A stretch of DNA of 8,258 nucleotides from Alphaproteobacteria bacterium (GCA_013290035.1 JABCYT010000120.1:1-8258); one strand, 5' to 3'. Shown: positions 1 to 5,725, numbered from the stretch's first letter. Notes: a model not told the origin generated them from the sequence alone. Numbers and translations are program-made.

Positions 1-133
1 GGCCGCAAAAAAAGACGGGCGGAAAGGGCGGAAAGGGCGGAAACCTCGAATCCGCCGGAAAGACGGGCCCTGCCGGCGATGTCGCGAAGCGGCGGAAACC
101 GGCGGAAACTGGCGGGAACTGGTTTTTGCGGCC
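1..133. repeat. Inverted-repeat-bounded block of GGCGGAAA tandem repeats
   Basis: The block is enclosed by a perfect 11-bp inverted repeat: GGCCGCAAAAA at 1-11 and TTTTTGCGGCC at 123-133. Inside are three adjacent copies of GGGCGGAAA (17-25, 26-34, 35-43) and three adjacent 10-bp units GGCGGAAACC, GGCGGAAACT and GGCGGGAACT (91-100, 101-110, 111-120). The 10-mer AAAGACGGGC also occurs twice (11-20 and 59-68). The units change length between clusters, so this is not a protein repeat kept in one frame. It contains no transposase. The left arm begins at the first base of the window, so the element may extend further left. It could be a MITE or REP-like element, a repeat-bearing intergenic region, or a protein-binding array. 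The structure is certain but its function is unknown. Confidence 0.75.
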
Positions 134-337
134 CTATGGCGGTGGGAAAGTATTCCTGGAAGGGCTGCGGGGATCGGTCAATTCAGTAGCGGAAATTGCG
201 GGAATTGCGGAAATCCCCCGCGCAGCCCCTCGACCGGCGATCACCTTGCGCATCACGGTCGGCAGCGCCCGTTCGGTCATGCGGTCGACGGTGCACCGGC
301 TCGTCTCCGCCACGGTGAGCTCGAGATGGAACGGCAC
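134..337 (-). pseudogene. Possible gene remnant or small hypothetical ORF (67 codons)
   Basis: The reverse strand has a 67-codon frame that opens with GTG (335-337) directly after an in-frame TGA at 341-343. About the first 35-40 codons have mostly G or C in the third position, like the real genes of this window. The distal part runs into the 9-bp repeats (189-215), where it reads as alternating Ile/Ser/Ala, and the coding signal fades. I recognise no domain and see no clear ribosome binding site. It may be the remains of a degraded gene with a frameshift near 335-345, or a chance frame in GC-rich DNA. A plus-strand frame over the same bases is no more convincing. Function unknown. Confidence 0.2.
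189..215. repeat. Second tandem repeat, three 9-bp GCGGAAATT units
   Basis: Three adjacent 9-bp units, GCGGAAATT, GCGGGAATT and GCGGAAATC, occupy 189-197, 198-206 and 207-215. They share the GCGGRAA core with the units at 17-43 and 91-120, which gives nine good copies in 215 bases arranged as three groups of three. The middle unit here (198-206) and the third unit of the 91-120 group both carry the same A-to-G change (GCGGGAA). The relation to the first block suggests one repeat family spread through this non-genic region. No function can be assigned. Confidence 0.7.
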
Positions 338-352
338 CGGTCACGCTCAAGC

Positions 353-381
353 TGTCCAACATCGGTTGCATTTGTTAGAAT
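353..381 (+). promoter_or_regulatory. Candidate promoter region for ctaG
   Basis: An AT-richer island (about 366-392) in otherwise GC-rich DNA lies just upstream of ctaG. TAGAAT at 376-381 resembles a -10 box; the matching -35 position (353-358, TGTCCA) is poor. A small hairpin (GTTGC 398-402, GCAAC 406-410) lies in the presumed leader. The location is reasonable for the promoter of the ctaG/CopD-like pair, since nothing on the plus strand upstream looks like a gene, but the box match is weak. Confidence 0.25.
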
Positions 382-436
382 TGAAAATCGGCCGTGCGTT
401 GCAGCGCAACAAAGAAGCGGGAGGAAACGCACCGTC

Positions 437-1162
437 ATGCCGGATCCGATGATCGCCTATTGCGGCCCAGCGCCCGTGCCGAGCGATATTTGGGTGCGCT
501 GGAATCTCGATCCGCTGCTGCTGGCAATGCTTGCCGCCCTGGCACTCGTGATCGCGCGCGGACGCTCGTCCGACGCCCGGGCCGGCTGGGCCGCGATCGC
601 GCTGATGATCTTGATCTTCGTTTCGCCGCTCTGCGCGCTGTCGTCGGCGCTGTTCTCGGCGCGGGTGTTGCACCACGTCCTGCTGGTCGCCGCCGTGGCG
701 CCTCTCCTGGCGCTGGCTTTTCCGCTGCGGCGCGCGATCTCGCTGCCGCTCGCGGCGCTGGTCGGGACAAGCGCGGTCATCCTGTGGCTGTGGCACGCGC
801 CGGGGCCTTATGCCTGGGGCCTCGCCAGCGTCCCGGCCTATTGCCTGATGCAGATCTCGCTGCTGGGCAGCGCCTGGCTGATGTGGCGGGCGATCCTGGC
901 GCCTGCGACTCCCTCCGGCGCGGCGCTGATCGCCCTCGTCGCGACCATCGGGCAAATGGGCCTGCTCGGCGCGCTGATCGTCTTCGCGCCCGCGCCGCTC
1001 TACCTGGTGCATCTCGCGAGCACGGCGCCCTGGGGGCTAAGCCCGCTGGCCGACCAGCAGCTCGCCGGCCTGCTGATGTGGGTGCCGGCGGCCCTGCCCT
1101 ATCTCGGCGCAGGGCTGTGGCTCGCCTGGTCGAGCCTGCGGCCCAGCGAGCCCGCCCTGTGA
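437..1162 (+). CDS. ctaG: Cytochrome c oxidase assembly factor CtaG (Caa3_CtaG family)
   Basis: This 241-residue polytopic inner-membrane protein is of the Caa3_CtaG type, which is unrelated to the Cox11 proteins sometimes also called CtaG. The family is required for assembly of aa3/caa3 oxidases and is thought to help deliver copper. Family landmarks are visible: a His-His pair at 79-80 followed by a hydrophobic helix ending near Pro-Leu-Arg (96-98), the LWLWHAPG motif at 116-123, VH at 191-192, and the hallmark DQQLAGLLMW at 206-215. Six to seven hydrophobic segments are apparent. I start it at ATG 437 rather than an in-frame ATG at 326, because GGGAGG (419-424) precedes it and the upstream 37 residues are basic and lack family character. 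The stop overlaps the next gene's GTG (GTGA), so the two are probably translationally coupled. The oxidase genes it likely serves follow at 2169. Confidence 0.9.
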   Translation: MPDPMIAYCGPAPVPSDIWVRWNLDPLLLAMLAALALVIARGRSSDARAGWAAIALMILIFVSPLCALSSALFSARVLHHVLLVAAVAPLLALAFPLRRAISLPLAALVGTSAVILWLWHAPGPYAWGLASVPAYCLMQISLLGSAWLMWRAILAPATPSGAALIALVATIGQMGLLGALIVFAPAPLYLVHLASTAPWGLSPLADQQLAGLLMWVPAALPYLGAGLWLAWSSLRPSEPAL

Positions 1163-1659
1163 CGGTCTTCCTGAAGTTCATCCATCTCGCCGCGATTGCG
1201 GTCTGGTCGGGCGGGCTGCTCGTCCTGCCCTTCCTGTTCTGGCAGCGCGCGACGGTCGCGGCGGGGCCGGACCTCGACCGGCTGCATCGCCTGACCCGCT
1301 TCGTCTATGTCGGGATGACCTCGCCCGCCGCCGTGGTCGCCATCGGCAGCGGCACGGCGCTGATCTTCCTCCAGGCCACGTTCCAGGAGTGGTTCTCCCT
1401 GAAGATGGTCCTGGTCGGCGGCATGGTGATGCTGCACGTGGTTGCGGGTCTCGTCCTCGCGCATCTGTTCCTGCCCGACGGCCGCTTCGGCCTGTTCCCG
1501 CACATCGCGCTGACCAGCGCCTATCTCGTGCTGATGAGCGCCATCATTTGGATCGTGCTGGCCAAGCCGCACATCGATTCGAGCCAGTTCGCGCCGGGCC
1601 TGTTCGAGCCCGGCAAGCTGCGTCAATTCTTTTCCGACACCAGAACGCCGACGCCATGA
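1159..1659 (+). CDS. CopD/HemJ-like four-helix membrane protein
   Basis: A 166-residue integral membrane protein starting at GTG 1159, four bases inside the end of ctaG; no strong ribosome site is visible, which fits coupled translation. The first helix holds KFIHLAAIAVWSGGLLVLP with His9; a central helix holds SLKMVLVGG with Lys82 followed by His93. A first-helix His and a later Lys are the pattern seen in the HemJ/CopD-like superfamily (heme-binding or copper-handling membrane proteins). Further His residues are at 43, 102, 115 and 138. About four helices are predicted (roughly 5-27, 48-71, 81-103, 113-135), followed by a polar tail. Placement after ctaG suggests a part in heme or copper supply to the oxidase, but this is inference. 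HemJ itself (protoporphyrinogen oxidase) is possible but less likely given the locus. The 3' end overlaps the opposite-strand DUF2231 gene by 37 bp. Confidence 0.75.
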   Translation: MTVFLKFIHLAAIAVWSGGLLVLPFLFWQRATVAAGPDLDRLHRLTRFVYVGMTSPAAVVAIGSGTALIFLQATFQEWFSLKMVLVGGMVMLHVVAGLVLAHLFLPDGRFGLFPHIALTSAYLVLMSAIIWIVLAKPHIDSSQFAPGLFEPGKLRQFFSDTRTPTP

Positions 1660-2147
1660 TCGAACACGAGCTTGCCTCCATGCCAGCCGGCAAAGCCCGT
1701 CATGACCGAGGCGAGCGCCGACAAGGCAAGGCCGTGCGTCAGAACCTCGCCGGGATCGATCAGGCGCAGGCCCCAATTCGCGCCCGCGATCGCGACCAGC
1801 GTCATCGCCGCCACGGCATGGGACCAGCTTGCCTCGAGAACCCGGATGCCGCGCACGAGCAGGAGCTCGGCGATGCCGACGATGCTTGCGGCGACGCCGG
1901 TCCAGAAGGCGATGCCGGCCGACCACAGGCCGACCCGCACCCAGAACGCATCGCCCGACCACCAGTAGAAGACGTCGACGCCCAAGGTCGCGATCACGAA
2001 GGCGATCGGGAAATGCACCATCATCACGTGGATCGGATGGCCGACCAGGGCGACCACCGAGCCGACATCGAGCCGCTGCAGCTCGAGCACGACCGGACTC
2101 CGGGGCGGACTGTGGGACGGGCTCGCGGGATCGCCTTGCTTCGCCAT
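1623..2147 (-). CDS. DUF2231-type four-helix membrane protein
   Basis: A 174-residue membrane protein on the minus strand. After a polar, Pro/Ser-rich N-terminus (1-35) comes GHPIHVMMVHFPIAF (36-50), which matches the His-Pro-x-His and HFP motif that opens DUF2231 domains. Near the C-terminus, GWHGGKLVFDHGVGV (154-168) matches the family's closing motif. Four hydrophobic segments lie between and around them (about 41-63, 72-97, 109-129, 137-152). His residues 37, 40, 45, 110, 138, 156 and 164 could ligate heme or metal, but no reaction is established for the family. Start ATG 2145-2147 was chosen because GGAGG on the reverse strand (2157-2161) lies 9 nt upstream; a 23-residue Arg-rich extension to 2216 looks non-coding. 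The gene is inverted between the two halves of the oxidase cluster. Confidence 0.85.
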   Translation of the reverse strand: MAKQGDPASPSHSPPRSPVVLELQRLDVGSVVALVGHPIHVMMVHFPIAFVIATLGVDVFYWWSGDAFWVRVGLWSAGIAFWTGVAASIVGIAELLLVRGIRVLEASWSHAVAAMTLVAIAGANWGLRLIDPGEVLTHGLALSALASVMTGFAGWHGGKLVFDHGVGVLVSEKN

Positions 2148-2156
2148 GGTCCTCGG

Positions 2157-2161
2157 CCTCC
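2157..2161 (-). promoter_or_regulatory. Ribosome binding site that fixes the DUF2231 start
   Basis: CCTCC on the plus strand reads GGAGG on the minus strand, 9 nt before the ATG at 2147. It supports the short start over the upstream alternative at 2216. It lies in the 21-bp gap between the divergent starts of DUF2231 and coxB. Confidence 0.6.
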
Positions 2162-2168
2162 GAGCCCG

Positions 2169-2876
2169 ATGCACCCTTCGAACCGGGATCGTAGCGTCTT
2201 GGCGGTGGCGGTCCAATCCGGATTGGCCGCGGCGCTGGCCGGCTGCAGCGGACCGGGCTCGACGCTCGATCCCGCCGGGCCGGCGGCGGCGTCGATCGCG
2301 ACCCTATGGTGGGTAATGTTGGCCGGCTCCGCCGTGCTCTTCGTGCTGGTCACGGTCCTCTTCGTGCTGGTGATCCGGCGGCCGGGCTGGGGTTCGCGCC
2401 TCTCGCCGGCGCGCTGGATCGTGCTGGGCGGCCTCGTCCTGCCGGCGATCGTCCTGCCGCCGCTCGTCGCCTATGGGCTGGCCTCAGGCGAGCGACTGCT
2501 GCCGTTGATGGGAAAGGCGCCGCCCCGGATCGAGGCAGAGGGGCGGCAGTGGGTCTGGACCTTCCGCTATCCCGACCAGGGCGGCGTCGTGACCCGCAAC
2601 GTCCTGCACCTGCCCGCCGGCGTTCCCGTCGACATCGTGGTCACCAGCGCCGACGTCATCCATTCCTTCTGGGTGCCGCGTCTGGCCGGCAAGATCGACG
2701 CGGTGCCCGGGCATGCGAACCTGCTGCGCCTCCAGGCCGACGCGCCGGGCCGCTATGACGGGCGGTGCTCGGAATTCTGCGGCCTCGGCCATACCAGGAT
2801 GCGGTTCGCCGTGGTCGTTCATCGCGCGGAGGATTTCGCCGCTGCGCTCGCCCAGGCGGCGAAGGAACAACAATGA
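2169..2876 (+). CDS. coxB: Cytochrome c oxidase subunit II with CuA site, predicted lipoprotein
   Basis: This 235-residue subunit accepts electrons from cytochrome c through the binuclear CuA centre in its periplasmic domain. The N-terminus (1-26) is a signal segment ending in the lipobox LAGC, with Cys26 the likely lipidated residue. Two transmembrane hairpin helices follow (about 43-70 and 83-105). The periplasmic cupredoxin domain holds QWVWTFRYP (127-135), the conserved aromatic patch, and all CuA ligands: His165 in VIHSFWVP, then Cys200, Glu202, Cys204, His208 and Met211 in CSEFCGLGHTRM. Glu202 should also contribute to the Mg site at the subunit I interface. There is no C-terminal heme-c domain (no CxxCH), so it is aa3-like rather than caa3. 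ATG 2169 is the first start giving a proper signal; no good ribosome site is visible. The stop overlaps the next gene's ATG (ATGA). Confidence 0.95.
   Translation: MHPSNRDRSVLAVAVQSGLAAALAGCSGPGSTLDPAGPAAASIATLWWVMLAGSAVLFVLVTVLFVLVIRRPGWGSRLSPARWIVLGGLVLPAIVLPPLVAYGLASGERLLPLMGKAPPRIEAEGRQWVWTFRYPDQGGVVTRNVLHLPAGVPVDIVVTSADVIHSFWVPRLAGKIDAVPGHANLLRLQADAPGRYDGRCSEFCGLGHTRMRFAVVVHRAEDFAAALAQAAKEQQ
2862..2866 (+). promoter_or_regulatory. Ribosome binding site of the fused oxidase gene
   Basis: AAGGA sits 6 nt before ATG 2873, inside the last codons of coxB. It settles the start of the fused subunit I+III gene against an in-frame ATG at 2765, which lies within the CuA-coding part of coxB. Confidence 0.75.
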
Positions 2877-5377
2877 GCGCGCTCAAGCTGCACCGCGAGC
2901 TCGCCGCGATCTGGGCCACCGGGCCCGGGGTACAGCGCCTCGCCGCCGTCAACCATTCCGTCATCGGCCTGCGCTTCATGGCCACGGCGTTCGTCTTTTT
3001 CGCGATCGGCGGCGTGCTCGGCATGCTGACCCGAGTCCAGCTCGCCACGCCCGACTCCGACTTCATGGATCCGGAGACCTACAACCAGGTCTTCACCGTG
3101 CACGGGTCGATGATGTTGTTCCTGTTCGCCATTCCCATGATCGAGGGCGTGGCGGTCTACCTCACGCCGAAGATTCTCGGCACCCGCGATTTCGCCTTCC
3201 CGCGGCTCACCGCCTATGGCTACTGGTGCTACCTGTTCGGCGGCACGATCATCACCTTGTCGCTGGTCTTCGGGGTGGCGCCCAACGGCGGTTGGTTCAT
3301 GTACACGCCGCTCAGCTCGAACGTCTACACGCCGGGCGTCAACGCCGACGTCTGGCTGCTCGGGGTGACGTTCGTCGAGATCTCGGCGCTGACGCTGGCC
3401 GTCGAGATCGTCGTCTCGATCCTCAAGATGCGCGCGCCGGGCATGGCGCTCGACCGCATGCCGATCTTCGGCTGGTACATGCTGGTCACCGCGCTGATGA
3501 TGGTGGTGGCCTTTCCGCCGCTGATCCTGGGCTCGATCCTGCTCGAGACCGAGCGCGCCTTCGGCCTGCCGTTCTTCGACCCCAGGCGGGGCGGCGATCC
3601 GCTGCTCTGGCAGCACCTGTTCTGGCTGTTTGGCCACCCCGACGTCTACATCATCTTCCTGCCGATGGCCGGAGCCCTGTCGACGATCATCCCGGTCTTC
3701 GCCAACCGGCGCCTCGTCGGCTACCGGGCGATCGTCGTGGCGATCATCGCGCTCGCCTTCGTGAGCTTCGGCATCTGGGTGCATCACATGTTCACCGTGG
3801 GCATCCCCCATCTCGCCCTCGCCTTCTTCTCCGCCGGCTCGGCGATCGTCGCGGTGCCGACGGCCGTGCAGGTCTTCGCCTGGCTCGCCACCCTGGCGCA
3901 TGGCCGGCCGCGCTGGGACGTGCCGATGCTCTACGTCTTCGGTTTCTTCTTCATCTTCGCGCTGGGTGGCCTGACCGGCGTCATGCTCGCCATCGTGCCG
4001 TTCAACTGGCAGGCGCATGACAGCTATTTCGTCGTCGCCCACTTCCATTACGTCGTGGCGGGCGCCCTCGCCTTCCCCATGCTGGCGGCGTTCTACTACT
4101 GGCTGCCGCTGCTGACCGGCCGCACGGCGGTGCACCGGTTGGCGGTGCCCGCTTTCTGGCTGGTCTTCATCGGCTTCAACCTGACCTTCTTCCTGATGCA
4201 CCTGGTCGGCCTGCTCGGCATGCCTCGGCGCATTTACACCTATCCGGCGGATGTCGGCTGGAACTGGCTCAACCTCCTGTCCTCGGTGGGCGGGTTCATC
4301 ATGACGATCGGCTTCGGGCTGGTGGTGATCGATCTCCTGGCGCAGTTCCGCTACGGCCGCCGGGTGAGACGCGATCCGTGGCGGGCGACGACGTTCGAAT
4401 GGGCCATGCCGATCCCGCCGGCGCCCTATGCCTTCGCCTCGCTGCCGCTTGTCGGGACTGCGGTCGACGACACCGCCGCGGGCGAGCGCGCTTTGTCGCT
4501 GGCACGGGGCGAGGGTTATCTCGGCTTCGCGCGCAACGGCTGGCAAGAGACGCTGGGCGTGCACATGACCTCCGGTGCGCCCGAGCAGCTGATCGTGCTG
4601 CCGCGCCCGACCTACCTGCCGCTCTGCACGGCGCTCGCTACCGCCACCGCCGTGCTGGCCATGCTGTTCCAGTTCTACGCCCTGACGCTCGCCGCGGCGC
4701 TGCTGACCGCGGGCCTGTTCGTGCTGGCCGGGCAGAGCGCCGGGCTTGCCCGCGACTATGGTCCGCTGCCCGTCGGCCATGGCGTGAGCGTGCCGCCGCA
4801 TACCGAGGTGACCGGCGCGCCGGCGTGGTGGGCGCTGATTTTCACGCTGCTGGCCGACGGCACCCTGTTCGCGTCCCTGGTGTTCGGAACCTTCTATCTG
4901 TGGATCGCCGCGCCGAACTGGCCGGCGGCAGCGACGCCCGCGCCGGACCCCAAGCTCGCCCTTGCGGTCATCGTGGCCCTTGCCGTCGCCACGGCGGCGG
5001 CGCGCGGATCGCTGCGGGCACTCGCCACCGGCGGATCGGCGCGCGGCTGGATCGGCCTTGCCCTGCTGGCCCTTCTTGCCGCCATCGCAGCCTGCGTGGC
5101 CCTGATCGGCGGCATCGCCCCGCCGGCCAGCGAACATGCGCTGGGCGCGACCGCCGCCGCGCTGCTCTTCTACGTTGCCGTGCACGCGGGCATCGGCCTT
5201 CTCTTCCTCGTCAGCAACCTCCTGCGCCTGGGCGCCGGCCTGGTTTCGCCGCTGCGCTCGCTGGACCTGCGCCTGACGCGGCTCTGGCTCGACTACACCG
5301 CGATGACGGCGGTCGTCGCGCTCGGCCTCGTGTTGGCGCTGCCCCTGCTGGTGGCGATGCTGGGGGCGCGGCCGTGA
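2873..5377 (+). CDS. ctaD: Cytochrome c oxidase subunit I fused to subunit III
   Basis: An 834-residue protein: subunit I (about 1-500, twelve helices), a linker (about 505-605), then a subunit III-like domain (about 605-834). It reduces O2 to water at heme a3-CuB in the inner membrane. Ligands are intact: His77 and His392 (heme a), His390 (heme a3), His255, His304 and His305 (CuB), Tyr259 (the His-Tyr cross-link partner). His382-Asp383 (Mg site) and Arg452-Arg453 (heme propionates) are also present. Proton-path residues are unusual (R. sphaeroides numbering in brackets): Asp106 (D132) is kept, but N139 is Thr113, N140 is Ala114, N207 is Glu178, E286 is Asp257 and K362 is Gln333. Subunit III has a WWALIFTLLADGTLF segment with Asp662 about where subunit III normally has a conserved Glu. 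I-III fusions are known in bacteria. The gene is coupled to coxB upstream (ATGA) and to a small membrane gene downstream (GTGA). The start is supported by AAGGA at 2862-2866. Confidence 0.97.
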   Translation: MSALKLHRELAAIWATGPGVQRLAAVNHSVIGLRFMATAFVFFAIGGVLGMLTRVQLATPDSDFMDPETYNQVFTVHGSMMLFLFAIPMIEGVAVYLTPKILGTRDFAFPRLTAYGYWCYLFGGTIITLSLVFGVAPNGGWFMYTPLSSNVYTPGVNADVWLLGVTFVEISALTLAVEIVVSILKMRAPGMALDRMPIFGWYMLVTALMMVVAFPPLILGSILLETERAFGLPFFDPRRGGDPLLWQHLFWLFGHPDVYIIFLPMAGALSTIIPVFANRRLVGYRAIVVAIIALAFVSFGIWVHHMFTVGIPHLALAFFSAGSAIVAVPTAVQVFAWLATLAHGRPRWDVPMLYVFGFFFIFALGGLTGVMLAIVPFNWQAHDSYFVVAHFHYVVAGALAFPMLAAFYYWLPLLTGRTAVHRLAVPAFWLVFIGFNLTFFLMHLVGLLGMPRRIYTYPADVGWNWLNLLSSVGGFIMTIGFGLVVIDLLAQFRYGRRVRRDPWRATTFEWAMPIPPAPYAFASLPLVGTAVDDTAAGERALSLARGEGYLGFARNGWQETLGVHMTSGAPEQLIVLPRPTYLPLCTALATATAVLAMLFQFYALTLAAALLTAGLFVLAGQSAGLARDYGPLPVGHGVSVPPHTEVTGAPAWWALIFTLLADGTLFASLVFGTFYLWIAAPNWPAAATPAPDPKLALAVIVALAVATAAARGSLRALATGGSARGWIGLALLALLAAIAACVALIGGIAPPASEHALGATAAALLFYVAVHAGIGLLFLVSNLLRLGAGLVSPLRSLDLRLTRLWLDYTAMTAVVALGLVLALPLLVAMLGARP

Positions 5378-5712
5378 GCGAGCGTCCGGTTCCGCCCCGG
5401 CGCCTTTGGTGGCTGTTGGCAGGCTTCGGCGTGTGGTGCAGCGCACTGGTTTTTCTCTACGCTGTCCACGCCATCGGCTGCGCCTTTGCCTGGCCGGCCG
5501 GCGCGCTGCGCCTGGCGCTTGGCGTCGTGCTGCTGGTGCATCTGATTGCGATCGGCTGGATGTGGCGCGATCACTGGGCCGCCAGCCCGGATCCGGGCCT
5601 CGGTCCGACCGATGCGTTCCTGCACACCGTGATCGTCTGGACCCTGATCGCCGCCCTGGTCACCACCCTCCTCACGCTCGGACCGGCGCTCGCGCTCGCC
5701 ACCTGCGTCTGA
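5374..5712 (+). CDS. Small three-helix membrane protein of the oxidase operon
   Basis: A 112-residue protein starting at GTG 5374, overlapping the oxidase stop (GTGA); a G-run at 5362-5366 could serve as ribosome site. The N-terminus is basic and Pro-rich (SERPVPPRR), followed by three hydrophobic segments at about 11-38, 44-64 and 83-108. The first helix contains the polar motif YAVHAIGCAF, with His and Cys inside the membrane; a second His is in LLVHLIAIGW and another in DAFLHTV. I do not recognise a named family. Its position as last gene of the coxB-ctaD operon suggests a small accessory subunit (a subunit IV-like role) or an assembly factor. Codon use matches its neighbours and the overlap argues that it is translated. 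It ends 8 bp before the end of pyrC on the other strand. Confidence 0.75.
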   Translation: MSERPVPPRRLWWLLAGFGVWCSALVFLYAVHAIGCAFAWPAGALRLALGVVLLVHLIAIGWMWRDHWAASPDPGLGPTDAFLHTVIVWTLIAALVTTLLTLGPALALATCV

Positions 5713-5725
5713 TCGTGCAATCAGA
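5708..5725. terminator. Small hairpin spanning the convergent stop codons
   Basis: TCTGAT (5708-5713) and ATCAGA (5720-5725) form a perfect 6-bp stem around a 6-nt loop. The stem contains the stop codons of both the small membrane protein and pyrC. It could act as a weak bidirectional terminator between converging operons, but it is short, AT-rich in the stem and lacks a T-run on either side. Confidence 0.25.

Noticed and set aside
17..215. CRISPR array
   Set aside because: The units are 9-10 bp, directly adjacent and without spacers; no cas genes are in the window.
394..1158. Upstream extension of the CopD-like protein in its own frame
   Set aside because: The extension is an out-of-frame shadow of ctaG, rich in Arg and Ala. 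The membrane protein begins at GTG 1159.
1389..2168. N-terminal extension of coxB by about 260 codons
   Set aside because: The extension lies within the CopD-like gene and opposite DUF2231, and is low-complexity Arg/Ala/Asp. The lipobox signal at ATG 2169 gives the natural N-terminus.
2169..2876. caa3-type subunit II with fused cytochrome c
   Set aside because: The presence of Caa3-type CtaG suggested it, but the protein ends soon after the CuA domain and has no CxxCH motif.
3920..3925. K-channel Lys replaced by Asp in the RWDVPMLY segment
   Set aside because: My first alignment put the Lys there. The spacing from the CuB histidines shows that the true K-channel position is Gln333 in PTAVQ.
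2819..5446. Very long reverse-strand open frame (875 codons) opposite the oxidase genes
   Set aside because: It is rich in Arg, Gln, Glu, Asp, Gly and His with no hydrophobic core or recognisable domain, which is typical of a frame opposite GC-biased codons. The plus strand carries every oxidase motif.
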